Source of the DNA: Trichobilharzia szidati | Taxonomy: Eukaryota; Platyhelminthes; Trematoda; Strigeidida; Schistosomatidae | Direction: 5' to 3' | DNA length: 64,000 nucleotides | Assembly: GCA_944472155.2 (NCBI GenBank) | Contig: OX235275.1 | Coordinates: forward strand, 24,330,436 to 24,394,435 | Shown: positions 31,605 through 42,399 of the stretch, one piece after another | Layout: the number at the start of each line of letters is the position of its first letter | Position numbering within the stretch: the first letter of the stretch is position 1 | Program-made: the position numbers and the translations under genes | Notes under the pieces: model-generated | The model's database searches: none | The model's input: the letters and a program-made list of their open reading frames with translations, nothing else | Told to the model about the DNA's origin: nothing

Positions 31605-32520
31605 TCTTGACAGCTATTCCGCCCTAGTTTGGGACTATTCAGCAGTACGCACCCACCAGGGATCCGAACCCATTAACTCCCGTTACAACGCGAGTTTGTA
31701 GACCAATCATTCGCTGGAACCCGATCAAATCTATGCAAAGCAATACTCGGTTAAACAAATATATATTAGAAAAATATCAAGACTAATGTCGGTTAGGCAG
31801 GTAATCATTAAAAACCACCAGCTAGCAGTACTGACCGGCAGTTTCATCCCACTATGAGACTCTTCGTCGGTGCTCACCAATACCTTCATTCATTAAAGTT
31901 CAATCTCAGGGCCCTCAGATTGCGACGAGGCTAAGCTCCTTCACTATCCAGACACCTTGGTCAGAATTCAAAGATCTGTGAATTCTAACACTGGTCAATT
32001 CACGATTTTAGCGCGACCGCCAGTCAGTATCATCGGCGAGTATTCATCCTCGCACCCAACAACCAGGTGGAGGCACCCCACGCACTAGTCACAACTTCCG
32101 ACCAGAACTTCAGGCAATTTCCTCCTGTAGTCAGTCAGTCACCAGTAAGCATTAAAAAAATTTTTAAGAGTTCGTTTTAAGGGAATTTGATTTGCTTTAG
32201 GTTTGAGCATGGACTGATGTCAGTTAGACGACAACCGTTAGAAACCAGGAAGTTCTGAAGAGGCTATTTCATCCTCGTTTAGGACTCGTCAGTACTACGC
32301 AACCATTACCATCCTGGAGCCTTCAGGCTGTAACGAGGCCAAACTCATTGAGCATTCAGCCACTAGGATTGGTATTCTTGATTCCTAACTTCTGTCAGTT
32401 TGACATATATGCAGCCTAGCTGATACTACAAAGTCGTCATATGAACATTCAACTCTAGCGCTCTATCACAAATTTAAAGAGTTAGAATTCACGGATCCTT
32501 GAGAATTAAGGTCTATATTT
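31605..32520 (-). repeat. Cluster of three hammerhead SINE units
   Basis: Three related minus-strand units: about 31605-31735, 31790-32165 and 32200-32520. Each has a tRNA-like head with a B-box-type sequence and a hammerhead region with different core changes: CTGAATA in the first, ACGAAGA in the second and CTGACGA with altered spacing in the third. The cluster is mirrored at 42400-43245. Confidence 0.75.
32255..32300 (-). ncRNA. Hammerhead-like motif with consensus CUGACGA core
   Basis: Minus strand: CTGACGA (32292-32286) is directly followed by GTCC, a TAAACGA loop and GGAT, then GAAA (32270-32267). The core string is consensus and adjoins stem II, but stem I pairing before the core is poor, which suggests a 3-base loss rather than a working ribozyme. 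The right-arm equivalent is 42571-42620. Confidence 0.5.
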
Positions 32521-32529
32521 ATTATTATT

Positions 32530-32950
32530 TATTTAAACACAAAAAAACTCGGTACAATAAGGCACCAAGGAGATGCGCCGCACAATAATAATAATTCCCG
32601 GCCGACAATTACTACCTGATCGTGGCGGTTGTGCTTGAATACTGCGGTGACCCAACAAGCTAAACTGACTGGGTCTTATGTTCCTACAATGTCAGAAAGA
32701 TTGTCTGGATAGTGGTTAGACTAAAAACAATTACCATGGCGATACATGAGCTCCAGAATCCAATCGGATCAAATGGCGTATGCATCTATATTCGTCACTG
32801 GCAACCATGGGAGCTTAGTTCCTGACGCCGGCTTGCGGATTAGACTCCAAGTCAGAGGCTTGGGGCATCAGTCTGGATGCCCAGACAATATCGCAGCCCT
32901 CAGACAATCAATGGAATGAAACAGCGAACTGCCAACAAAAATATCCACAT
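32530..32950. repeat. Retroelement leader-like repeat
   Basis: Shares 'gtgacccaacaagcta' and following sequence with 40385-40480 and with the right arm at 42110-42350. The 'actcggtacaataaggcac' part also recurs near 34990. The element type is uncertain. Confidence 0.4.
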
Positions 32951-32954
32951 TTAG

Positions 32955-33105
32955 GTCCAAGTGGCTGAATGGTCATCATCAATGTGCTTGGCCTCATCGC
33001 AACCTGAATATCCTAGGGTTCGACCCCCGACTCGGTGTTGTGGGTGGTTCTTTAACTGATGTCATCAATATCCATGGTCGAACTTGAAAAAAGTCAAGCC
33101 TCTGC
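32955..33105 (+). repeat. tRNA-derived SINE without ribozyme
   Basis: A-box-like 'agtggctgaatggtcatc' and B-box 'gggttcgacccccg' followed by 'gttctttaactgatgtcat'. The right-arm counterpart on the opposite strand is 41765-41915. Confidence 0.6.
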
Positions 33106-33365
33106 TAATTAATATTAAAGAATTTATACACACACATACATACGATCGATTGTAGCTAGATCAAGTGGAGGCGCTGATTGATCTCCTATGCATTGGGTAG
33201 TTCTCGATTGTCAAGCTTTTCATTATCACGTCTTTTAACATCTAGTTTATTCTCTTGAATTCGAGAAGAGAATATAACACAGGAGGTCAGTCAATTCACC
33301 CACCCACACAGGATGTATATATAATCAACCACACCAGCAATAATATAACAATACAGCAAAAACAT

Positions 33366-33435
33366 GCATAGAGTGTTCGCCGACCACGCAAGTGGTCCGG
33401 GGTTCGATCCCGGAGCAAAACAGCTGTTGATTAAG
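33366..33435 (+). repeat. SINE fragment specific to the left arm
   Basis: A partial tRNA-Gly-like sequence ('gttcgccgaccacgcaagtg' then 'ggggttcgatcccgg') interrupts sequence that is continuous near 41485 in the right arm. Confidence 0.5.
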
Positions 33436-33439
33436 GGGT

Positions 33440-33720
33440 ATGTATTTTGTTCGAATTGGCCTTTGTGACACGGCGCCAAGTAGCACTGACTTCACAATGG
33501 AGTTGGAAATCCGGATCTTATTTTTCATACTGAGTGCTGTTGATCTCCACACAGACTTTAGAGAAATGAAAGCTTGTCTTGCTTTCCCTATCCTTGCTGC
33601 TTTGATATCCTCAGCAGTTCCGTCCACCCGTAGTAGAAACGATGCTTCCCAGGAAGTTCCTTCTTTCAGATTTCTCCTATTTATGCTGACTGTTGTCTGC
33701 CATATACCTTGATGCAATCA
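33440..33720 (-). mobile_element. RTE-like element (family B) fragment in ALYREF intron
   Basis: Minus-strand residues ARIGKARQAFISLKSVWRST and NKIRISNSIVKSVLLGA are the RT C-terminal block of family B. 33721-33900 is the adjoining shared arm sequence. The right-arm copy is 41245-41480. Confidence 0.75.
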
Positions 33721-34082
33721 CCCAAGGAGCTAGGCTGGATGGAACAAGTGTTCCCCCACAAGTCCTATCATACCGGAAAGATCGTCTGGATAGCGGTTAT
33801 ACTAAAAGCAGTTACTGTCATAGTTTCAGTCATCTAAACTATTTTGCGGCGGCAGCAGCGGCGTGGAATTCTGTGGGTGAAGTTGAAGCGTTCAGGCGAA
33901 TATAGATTTAACAACCAGTTATGTTGCTTCTCCGTTCTGAGTTCGGGGGATTCGAAAAGATTGACAATTCACCTTGAGGTGGAGAACAGTAGCCGGTTGT
34001 AAGACTTTAATATCGATCTATACAGAAAAAGTATTCCAGTAAAACCATGGGGACACGAACACATACACACACACACACTAAC

Positions 34083-34333
34083 CTTCCATAATTAGGACCA
34101 AGTCTTGAAGCCATACGTAGACCAGCAGCACCACCACCAACACCAACTGATGTATCATGCTCACTACTCACAGGTGTTGTCAGAGTGACACGCATTGGAC
34201 GACCGTCTAACTCTCGCCCGTTATACCGTTCAATAGCTTCAAGTGCATCTGATGAATGATTGTAGATAACTTCAGCTTGACCAGGTCGTGTAACAGTGCA
34301 TAAGCGTAGACTGCCAACACTGCTAAACAGTTC
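34083..34333 (-). CDS. ALYREF: ALYREF/THOC4-like mRNA export adaptor, RRM exon (left copy)
   Basis: ALYREF is a nuclear RNA-binding adaptor that links spliced mRNA and the TREX complex to the export receptor. The exon (83 codons plus two bases) opens ELFSSVGSLRLCTVTRPGQA, continues with SSDALEAIERYNGRELDGRP and MRVTLTTP, and ends RMASRLGPNYGR. This is the second half of the RRM: the helix-2/beta-4 block xALxAxxxYNGxxLDGRPMxV is diagnostic of the REF family. Acceptor AG at 34335-34334; donor GTTAGT at 34082. A Gly-rich stretch (GVGGGAAG) replaces the longer RGG tail of vertebrates. The upstream RRM exon (RNP2/RNP1) is not found in the spacer. Confidence 0.88.
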
Positions 34334-34474
34334 CTAAAACAGAAAAACATACAATGAAAAGAACAGGTGATTGACAGGACGATTGACAGACTGTTTACAG
34401 TATTTGATGATGGGGTGGGGGGTGGGGGGGATAAGTAACGTTGCTGCTAGTAGAAATACTTCATTCAAGGTGTA

Positions 34475-35000
34475 ACTGACTGACCGAGTTTCAGTCAGCA
34501 TACGAGAACTTGGCACAGAAGAGTATAGCAGTTCGAGTTGTCATATCACACAAAGGAAGTTGAAAGATTAAAAACAAAGAGTTTCGAAAGAACGATAATG
34601 TAAGGTGGGGGAACGAACAGTAACATGGACAAACAATAGAGTTTTATTGGAATGCTTTCCAGATATATATATTATCATCAATTGTCTTTAGACTTCATTG
34701 ATTCTTAGCATAACGAGGACACCACCCACGCACCCACCCACCCCCGACCGGCCAGACACAGTCTACACCTCTCAAACTAACTGCTAAAGACTTTCTGGAC
34801 TGATAAAGCCATGTTCTGGTTTAACTACCACTAGCTCGCACTCTCTCTCGATCTCTCACCCAACCTGATTCTATGTCAACTGACAGTATGTATAACCCAT
34901 ATATCCTAACCATCACAACCGATATAGCTTCACAACCTCGTCGGCCGACTGACTGACTTTCTCTCCTTATTATTTATTTAAACTCAGAAAAACTTGGTAC
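34475..35000 (-). mobile_element. RTE-like element (family A), 3' end fragment
   Basis: Degenerate copy of the family A terminus: 'ctgactgaccgagtttcag' at 34477 and the UTR through 34650, then coding end with a 'gactggttgggg'-like region near 34740. Short and broken. 34334-34474 is intron sequence. Confidence 0.5.
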
Positions 35001-35099
35001 AATATGACACCAAGAAGATACGCCACACAATATTAATAATAAAACAACATAGATTAAAAGTAAAAATACAGGTGGAGAACGGATAAAAAAACCTCATCA

Positions 35100-35620
35100 G
35101 GAAGGAAAAAGCCATACTTAACAAGTTCAAATAGTATTCGTCAACTATCCTCGGGAAGGGAAGAAAGAAGGAAATCGCAACACGTTCGCTATTGATGACT
35201 GCGATTCTTGGCCATATCCGATAACGTTTCGAGCAATCTATCGGACTGCAACCAGGGAGTCGTCACGCACCAACTGAAGCTGACCTAGCACAAATATCCT
35301 TCATCCCACGCCGCCACGTCATCGGCTGACCACTTCTCCGCTCTTTCTATCCCCTCCCAGGGCTAACGAACAGAGACCGGTGTACGGAAGCCTCTGGGAT
35401 GACATTCGCAGCACATGTCCAAGCCACCGAAACCGGTGTTTCCAGATGACGACAATCAACAAATGGTGATCTCTACTGTGTTCAAACATACGCCGCCGGA
35501 CCTCAGAATTACTCACGCGATGATGCCATCGAACGCAAGCAATCCTGTGGAGACAGCGATAATCGAATAAGCAGAGCGGCCCCACATCCTCAGCTCGGAA
35601 AGGTCAGGTTTCACAGGTTT
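35100..35620 (-). mobile_element. RTE-like RT C-terminal fragment
   Basis: Frame 35319-35585 (minus) reads FDYRCLHRIACVRWHHRVSN, SEVRRRM and RFRWLGHVLRMSSQRLPYTG, the C-terminal block of RTE reverse transcriptases. It is more diverged from family A than other copies and ends in a frame break. Confidence 0.65.
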
Positions 35621-35825
35621 CTCTCCTTACCTAACACACACACTCTACGGCTAACCTCAATATTACTCATCGTCATACTATGCCAGTTAACACAGCAGAC
35701 AGAACGCAGTCGCCTATGACTAACGATAGCTAGCCTTTCCATACCTCCTAGTTTCAACGGTCGTGTATCAAAACTATAAAGGAGGACGCAACAGAATTGC
35801 TTTGCAGTACACGTCCTTCTTTTCT

Positions 35826-36260
35826 TTATTGAACACTAGTCAGTAACTAGTGTAATGTGTCTAGTCTTTGACGTGTTTGGTGCAGACTGAATCCTATCAT
35901 TCAATTTTGCAATGTGGCCACTAACAATCTAGGTGGCTCGGAATCACGGTACACTGCACTGTGTGAACTGTTGGTATTAGAGATGGTTGGAGGCAATCAG
36001 CAGGAACCCTTGGACCTAGGTTTCGTTCTAGTCGGCACTCGTCAGCAAGGCGTATCTGCAACCTCCCTGAAGGAATAGTTCAGTGGTAACATCTCTGACT
36101 GCAGGCGGCATTGAGTGATGCGGGCTAGAATCTCAGAGGGGTGGGACATGAGTTCCTTCAGTGTGATTGCAGATACGCCTTGCTGACTGGTGAGTGCCAA
36201 CTAGCACGAAACCTACGTCGAAGGACCGATTGCCTCCAACAATCTAATACACACGCCATT
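35826..36260 (-). mobile_element. Fold-back retroposon, second copy
   Basis: Shares the outer 'actagtcagtaactagtgta' block (35833), the 'ggttggaggcaatcag' arm (35985) and its complement (36226), and a central tRNA-like segment with 20125-20595. It abuts the 3' end of the RTE at 36261. Confidence 0.55.
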
Positions 36261-38720
36261 TCGGTCGGTTTTCGACATAGAACTTTGCACATATGTGCGG
36301 CAGTTCAAGTCGCCACACTCCATGTAGCACACAAAGCAAGAGAAGAAAGTAGGAGAAATGCATATTAGAGACAGTAAACAGAGGTGTGAGACAAAGGAAT
36401 AGTAATAACGAAGAACAAAACAGTTTCATTGGAAATCATAAGTCACAAGGAGTGGATGCATCTGCGCCAGCCATTGAGAACGATTTTGAGCCATGTCACC
36501 AATTGTTTCCAACCATTGGTTTTTACCGTCCCGAGGACCCCAACCAGGAAGTCTACACCTTCCTACGTGGCTTAGACTAACTGTTGTGGATTTCATTGAC
36601 TGGTGCCATGTTTTCGTTTGACCGCCGCTAGCTCTTTTCCAGCCTGGCCCTATATCAGCTAACATTGCCCGTCGAGGAAGGCGATGACTAGGCATACGTA
36701 ACACATGTCCTAACCATCTCAGTCGATGTAATTTCACAGTTTCGTCGATTGATTTCCCCGCCTTACCTAGCACTCGACGCCTAACCTCAATATTGCTCAC
36801 CTTATTATACCACTTCACACGGGAGATAGAACGCAGACACCTATGATCAAACACAGCTAATCTTTTCATGTCTTCCACTCTCAATGGCCAGGTCTCACAG
36901 CCATAAAGGAGGACGGAGCGGACTGATGAGCAGTACACACGCCCTTTGGTCGATAGTCGGATATCACGTCTACGCCAGAGACGGCGTAAACTGGCATATG
37001 CGAAACTAGCCCTCTGTATTCGTGCTGAGATTTCGTCAGAGATCAACCCGTTGGGGCTGATGGTACTTCCCAAGTAAGTGAAGTGGTCAACGTGCTCTAC
37101 CACTTCACTTCCTATTTCTAATCTAGGGGTCGGTGTAGTCCAATCCTGCAACATCATCTTACATTTTACAGGGGCGAATCGCATGCCAAACATACGAAGA
37201 TTGTTGCTCAAGGTGTTCAGTAGACTCTGCATTTTGTCAGCGTCCTCGCCTAGAAGGACTATATCGTCCGCATATTCTAAGTCGACGAGATTATTCCCTG
37301 GTAGCAAGTCAATCCCTGAGTCGCTGAAGTGTGTTAGGGTTAAGTCCATTAATACGTCTATGATGAAGTTGAATAGGAATGGGGATAATGGGCATCCTTG
37401 ACGGACGCCACTAGTCGTCACCACTTCAGATGACAACTCGCCATAGGCCCTCACCTGGCTGCATGAGTACGAGTAGAGTGCCTTAATCAGTGCAATGTAT
37501 TTTCTCGGCATTCCCTTCACAGCCAAGCATCGCCAGAGAACCTCTCGGTCGACAGAATCGAATGCCGCCTTTAGGTCAAGAAATATAGTGATTGTCGGAT
37601 GCCGGTAGGAATGCCTATGTTCTAGAATCTGTCGAAGGGTGAAGATATGATCAATACACCCTCTTCCTGGCCTAAAACCTGCCTGGTTTTCTCGTGTTTG
37701 TGCCTCCCGAGCACCACTTAGTCTACGCAGTATTATTGAGCCTAGGATTTTAGATACTATATTAGTCAAGCTAATCCCTCTGTGATTATCACAAGAAGAC
37801 TTGTCTCCCTTCTTGTATATCGGGATGATCAGTGACTTACACCAAGCCGATGGGACTTCCTCTGATTCCCAGACGCTGCCTAGAACCTCAGTTAACGCAG
37901 ACAGTAAACTGTCTCCACCGTACTTAAATACCTCTGGAGTCAATCCATCAGGTTCCGCTGCTTTGCCTTGCTTCAGATTAGTGACAGCTTTAGTAACCTC
38001 AGTTAAGGACGGAGGACCTGTGTCTATATCCCATTCAGGGAAGTGTTGGATGTTCGGCAGGTTAAGCGTGGCTGTAGGCCAATTGAATCGCTCCTCAAAG
38101 TGTTCTTTCCAGAGTTCCAGTCGTCTATCCTGGGAGCTGACTAGGGTGCCATTTTTCTCAGAGATTGTTTCGCTTATCATTTGCCTTTTATCACCTGTTT
38201 CCCTGATAAGCCTAAATAGTTGTCTGGTGTTGCCAATCGCCGATACCTTTTCCATCTCTTTCGCTTTTGTCGCCCACCACTGTTCACGGTCGTTGCGAAG
38301 ACTTTTTGTTAGTCTTCGTTTAAGTACCTTTCGCTCCTCATCATAATCGGAGCTCGCTGGAATCAGTCTTCTTGTGTCAATCAGTTCGGATGAGGCGGTA
38401 GAGATCCAGTGGCTTTTATTAACTTTGGGTTTTAGCTTATTCACAGCTAACTGTATGTTGTGCCAGGCTACCTCAGGGGAAGTCCTGCTGTCGACCTCAG
38501 AAACTAGTTTCGCTATTTCTTCCTTAAATAAGGACTCAGTGTCACGATCTAGTTGGGGACGTAACTGTTTCGTTGCCGTCAATTTCTTATGTCCATTTAG
38601 TCGTAAGCATAAACGTGCGCGAACCAGAGCGTGATCAGAGTCTACGCACGTGTTCCAGAAGGAGCGACGGTCTTCTACTGACCCTCGCCAACGATACCTT
38701 ATGGCTATGTGGTCCTTTGA
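36261..38720 (-). mobile_element. RTE-like non-LTR retrotransposon (family A), most intact copy
   Basis: The coding frame stays open from about 38718 to 36426, followed by a 165 bp 3' UTR. Upstream of the annotated RT start the frame reads DHIAIRYRWRG and NTCVDSDHALVRARL. These are the last conserved blocks of the APE-type endonuclease (the terminal SDH). The rest of the endonuclease is missing; a stop lies just before DHIAI. It sits in the spacer between the arms. The clade resembles schistosome SR2-type elements, but I cannot confirm the name. Confidence 0.85.
36426..38582 (-). CDS. Reverse transcriptase of RTE-like element, 718 codons without stops
   Basis: Motifs in order: YKKGDKSSCDNHRGISL (about 256-272), NQAGFRPGRGCIDHIFTLRQ (299-318), motif A IFLDLKAAFDSVDREV (333-348), motif B GVRQGCPLSPFLFNF (392-406) and motif C YADD (437-440) in LEYADDIVLLGEDADK. 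YLGSTISPNG (503-512) and the C-terminal WLGHVLRMPSHRLPRRAM (623-640) follow. All catalytic aspartates are present. The enzyme would prime reverse transcription at an endonuclease nick. The listed start is a TTG inside a longer open frame, so the true N-terminus is upstream. With the endonuclease lost the copy cannot move by itself, but the uninterrupted frame suggests recent insertion. Confidence 0.9.
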   Translation of the reverse strand: MTATKQLRPQLDRDTESLFKEEIAKLVSEVDSRTSPEVAWHNIQLAVNKLKPKVNKSHWISTASSELIDTRRLIPASSDYDEERKVLKRRLTKSLRNDREQWWATKAKEMEKVSAIGNTRQLFRLIRETGDKRQMISETISEKNGTLVSSQDRRLELWKEHFEERFNWPTATLNLPNIQHFPEWDIDTGPPSLTEVTKAVTNLKQGKAAEPDGLTPEVFKYGGDSLLSALTEVLGSVWESEEVPSAWCKSLIIPIYKKGDKSSCDNHRGISLTNIVSKILGSIILRRLSGAREAQTRENQAGFRPGRGCIDHIFTLRQILEHRHSYRHPTITIFLDLKAAFDSVDREVLWRCLAVKGMPRKYIALIKALYSYSCSQVRAYGELSSEVVTTSGVRQGCPLSPFLFNFIIDVLMDLTLTHFSDSGIDLLPGNNLVDLEYADDIVLLGEDADKMQSLLNTLSNNLRMFGMRFAPVKCKMMLQDWTTPTPRLEIGSEVVEHVDHFTYLGSTISPNGLISDEISARIQRASFAYASLRRLWRRRDIRLSTKGRVYCSSVRSVLLYGCETWPLRVEDMKRLAVFDHRCLRSISRVKWYNKVSNIEVRRRVLGKAGKSIDETVKLHRLRWLGHVLRMPSHRLPRRAMLADIGPGWKRASGGQTKTWHQSMKSTTVSLSHVGRCRLPGWGPRDGKNQWLETIGDMAQNRSQWLAQMHPLLVTYDFQ

Positions 38721-38739
38721 TCAATAGCCAGCCCAAGAT

Positions 38740-39330
38740 GACGTAAGTTTCGTGAATGCCTCGCCTCACGAGTCTTTTGTATACAACAGCAGTCAGTACT
38801 CCATTGGGCCTGGTTGATGCAACATCATTCTACATAAGTGAAATAGTCAACGCCCTCCAGTACCACCATCTTTTCATTGGCAGTCGGTGGAATTAAGTGC
38901 TACAGCATCATTTTACATTTGACAATAGCAAGTCGTATATTTGTCAGACAATAGGTTTCTGATTTTGGTTCGTTGCCTACAGAACGCGGATAGCCAGCTA
39001 GCTGTTGATGACAGTCTGCAATAGACTGTTCGAAATACTTTTCGTAAAATACCAAGTCTTTGAACCACATATACAAACACTGTCTCAATGGACACACTAG
39101 TGTTGAAAATTTGAATCTCGTTCCAAATGAGGAGTGCAGAAGATATCCATATTGATTTCAGATGAATGAAGATCTGCGTTGCTTTTATCATCCTACATCC
39201 TTTCACTATACCTCCATCTTTCCTTCCTTTAGATTCCCACCATGATTGGTGCTTGTTGTTGTCTTCTCTATGTCCACTTGATGAAGTCCTGTCTTCGCCG
39301 ATTTTTCTCTGCCGAAAGTTAATGTCAAAC
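38740..39330 (-). mobile_element. RTE-like remnants (families A and B)
   Basis: 38830-38960 resembles the family A KCKMML region. 38913-39353 in another frame has TQIFIHLKSIWISSALL and IQIFNTSV, matching the family B KSVWRSTAL/KIRIFNSNV block. Too broken to set boundaries. Confidence 0.5.
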
Positions 39331-39412
39331 TCATTCCATTCCCAGCTGGTCAAGAGCTACACTCATTGTGTGTGTGCGTGTGACGAATTTTGATGGAGCA
39401 TGATTGCCAACA

Positions 39413-39911
39413 NNNNNNNNNNNNNNNNNNNNNNNNNNNNNNNNNNNNNNNNNNNNNNNNNNNNNNNNNNNNNNNNNNNNNNNNNNNNNNNNNNNNNNNN
39501 NNNNNNNNNNNNNNNNNNNNNNNNNNNNNNNNNNNNNNNNNNNNNNNNNNNNNNNNNNNNNNNNNNNNNNNNNNNNNNNNNNNNNNNNNNNNNNNNNNNN
39601 NNNNNNNNNNNNNNNNNNNNNNNNNNNNNNNNNNNNNNNNNNNNNNNNNNNNNNNNNNNNNNNNNNNNNNNNNNNNNNNNNNNNNNNNNNNNNNNNNNNN
39701 NNNNNNNNNNNNNNNNNNNNNNNNNNNNNNNNNNNNNNNNNNNNNNNNNNNNNNNNNNNNNNNNNNNNNNNNNNNNNNNNNNNNNNNNNNNNNNNNNNNN
39801 NNNNNNNNNNNNNNNNNNNNNNNNNNNNNNNNNNNNNNNNNNNNNNNNNNNNNNNNNNNNNNNNNNNNNNNNNNNNNNNNNNNNNNNNNNNNNNNNNNNN
39901 NNNNNNNNNNN
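39413..39911. other. Assembly gap (499 N)
   Basis: Undetermined bases at the inner edge of the right arm. Sequence resumes inside the ALYREF RRM exon, so about 69 exon bases expected from the left copy fall in the gap. Confidence 0.98.
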
Positions 39912-40093
39912 TACAATCATTCATCAGATGCACTTGAAGCTATTGAACGGTATAATGGGCGAGAGTTAGACGGTCGTCCAATGCGTGTCACTCTGACAAC
40001 ACCTGTGAGTAGTGAGCATGATACATCAGCTGGTGTTGGTGCTGGTGCTGGTGGTCTTCGTATGGCTTCAAGACTTGGTCCTAATTATGGAAG
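39912..40093 (+). CDS. ALYREF: ALYREF/THOC4-like mRNA export adaptor, RRM exon (right copy, 5' end in gap)
   Basis: Begins in the gap at YNHSSDALEAIERYNGRELD and continues GRPMRVTLTTP to RMASRLGPNYGR, with the donor GTTAGT at 40094. Over the shared 182 bases it differs from the left copy at five positions: two synonymous, and three in the Gly/Ala stretch (SAGVGAGAGG here, SVGVGGGAAG there). The conserved REF-type helix and LDGRPM are identical. The frame is intact and spliced in phase to 44662-44881, so this copy shows no sign of decay in the visible part. Confidence 0.87.
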
Positions 40094-40161
40094 GTTAGTG
40101 TGTGTTTGCGTGTGTGTGTCCGTGTCCCCACGGTTTTACTGGAATACTGTTTTTCTGTAAA

Positions 40162-40921
40162 GATCGAGAAAACTCTGTATGCTTGTGTGGGAGAGTGTGT
40201 GTGTGTGTATGTGTGCATGGGCGGTTATCACTCTTCCTGGCTGCCCATACACATTACAGGTTGGTAATTTCTTCTTGGGGGTATCTGAAACAGAAGATGG
40301 AACATTAGTGTTTCGTGACCATCGAGTCCAGTCACACAAACATACACGGCTGCTACCTTGACGTGGTGGTCGGGCTTGAACACCGCAATGACCCAACAAG
40401 CTATACTGCCTGGAACTTATGTTCCTGTAGGTCCTACCATGCCAGAAAGGTTGTTTGGATAGCGGTTAGACAAAAAGCAGTTACCCAAACCTATCCTATG
40501 ACTTCAAACAAATCACAAAATATCATGCCGGATCGGTCGGGGCCCAGATTAACAACGACCGCGCTTTCTGCTGCCGTGTCACAGGGCAGAAGTGATAAAT
40601 GTGCTACTGAGACACACCAAATTAAAAACAATGAACAAAAACAGGCCGTGTGTGACCGGCCTCAAGCAGTTGTTTCGGGGCTCTGTGGTTACGCAACCAA
40701 CTTTCACGGTGTTGGCAGCCGGGAAGTAACAATCGCCCTCACAATCCGAAGTGCACGCGAAACCTCTCTAATCCTCACTCATCTTTGTCTTCATCTTCAT
40801 CTCTATTATCTTGCCTTCCTTCTACCAGTGCAACTCCTCTACTTAATGGCTCTTCACTTCCTCTTCACTCTGTGTGCACTGAAAACGATGGAAGCCGAAA
40901 AAAACCGGTTTGTGGAGTTGT
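40162..40921 (+). mobile_element. Right-arm-specific insertion in ALYREF intron
   Basis: About 760 bp with no partner at the matching left-arm site (near 33990-34025). It contains GT-rich repeats (40195-40215), the 'gtgacccaacaagct' leader block and a 'gtgtgaccggcctcaag' segment also seen near 9890. It looks like the leader of a non-LTR element. A long frame (40315-40932) crosses it but has no recognisable domain. Confidence 0.5.
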
Positions 40922-41244
40922 GTCTATATTAAGGTCTTACAACCGGCTACTGTTCGCCGCCTCAAGGTGAATTGTCAATCTTTTCGAATCCCCTGAACTC
41001 AGAATGGAGAAGCAACATAACTGGCTGTTAAATCTATATTCGCTTGAACGCTTCGACTTCACCCACAGAATTCCATGCCACTGCCGCCGCCGCAAAATAG
41101 TTTAGATGACTGACACTATGACAGTAACTGCTTTTAGTGTAACCGCTATCCAGACGATTGTGGGGGAACACTTGTTCCATCCAGCATAGCTCCTTGGGTG
41201 ATTGCATCAAGGTATATAGCAGACAACAATCAGCACAAATGGGA

Positions 41245-41480
41245 GAAATCTGAAAGAAGCAACCACCTTCACCTACCCACCTACCTGGGAAGCATCGTCT
41301 CAACTACAGGCGGACGGAACTGCTGAGGATATCAAAGGAGCGAAGGTAGGGAAAGCAAAGCAAGCTTTCACTACTCTCAAGTCTGTGTGGAGATCAACAG
41401 CACTACTTAGCGTGAAAAATAAGATCCAGATTTTCAGCTCCAATGTGAAGTCAGTGCTACTATACGGATCAGAGACTTGG
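41245..41480 (+). mobile_element. RTE-like element (family B) fragment
   Basis: Plus-strand residues equivalent to KSVWRSTALLSVKNKIQIF and SVLLYGSETWR are encoded. Mirror of 33440-33720. 40922-41244 is shared arm sequence without further motifs. Confidence 0.7.
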
Positions 41481-41764
41481 CGCCGTGCATGTTTTTGCTG
41501 TACTGTTATATATTATTGCTGGTGTGGTTGATTATATACATCCTGTGTGGGTGGGTGAATTGACTGACCTCCTGTGTTATATTCTCTTCTCGAATTCAAG
41601 AGGATAAACTAGTTGTTAAAAGACGTGATAATGAAAAGCTTCACAATCAGACTACCCAATGCATAGGAGATCAATCAACGCCTCCACCTGACCTAGCTAC
41701 TACGGTCGATCGTGTGTGTGTATGTGTATATAAATTCTTTAATATTAATTAGCAGAGATTTGAT

Positions 41765-41915
41765 TTGTTCCAAGTTCGACCATGGATATTGATGACATCA
41801 GTTAGAGAGAACCACCCACAACACCGCACCGGGGGTCGAACCCTAGGATATTCAGGTTGCGATGAGACCAAGCTCATTGATGATGACCATTCAGTCACTT
41901 GGACCTAAATGTGAA
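41765..41915 (-). repeat. tRNA-derived SINE without ribozyme
   Basis: Mirror of 32955-33105, with 'ggggtcgaaccctagg' as B-box complement at 41831. 41490-41764 and 41916-42399 are shared arm sequence; the latter includes the retroelement leader-like repeat. Confidence 0.55.
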
Positions 41916-42399
41916 TAGTTTTGTTGGCAGTTCACTGTTTCATTCCATTGATTGTATGAGGGCTGCCATACTGTCTGCGCATCCAGACTGATGCCCCGAG
42001 CCTTTGACTTGGAGTCTAATCCGCAAGGCAGCCGAACGGAACAGCTTCAGAAACTACGTTCCCATGGTTGCCAGTGACGAATATAGATGCATACGCACCA
42101 TTTGATTCGATTGGATTCTGGAGCCTATGTATCGCCATAGTAATTGTTTTTAGTCTAACCACTATCCAGACAATCTTTGTGACATTATAGGAACATAAGT
42201 CCCAGTCAGTTTAGCTTGTTGGGTCGCCGCGGTATTCAAGCACAACAGCCACGACAAGGTAGTAATTGTCGGCCGGGAATTATTATTACTATTATTGTGC
42301 GGCGCATCTTCTTGGTGCCTTATTGTACCGAGTTTTTTGTGTTTAAATAAATAATAGTAAATATAGACCTTAATTCAAGGATCCGTGAATTATAACTTT

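Larger units (their letters stand above)
13351..34333 (-). repeat. Left arm of a large imperfect inverted repeat
   Basis: Read on the minus strand, this arm follows the same order as the right arm at 39912-59579. Inner anchors are the ALYREF exons, RTE B (33440-33720), the hammerhead SINE cluster (31605-32520) and RTE A (30480-31600). Outer anchors are the last ALYREF exon, the head-to-head SINE pair (27068-27545), a solo LTR (24966-25313), PLE 1 and PLE D. ALYREF exon sequence compared by hand differs at 5 of 182 positions. Several insertions are arm-specific. Confidence 0.85.

Noticed and set aside
37801..38346. Plus-strand frame of 181 codons
   Set aside because: It is the antisense shadow of the RTE reverse transcriptase on the minus strand and has no motif of its own.
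40315..40932. 205-codon frame as a gene
   Set aside because: It crosses an arm-specific insertion containing known repeat leader blocks, has no domain, and has no counterpart in the left arm.
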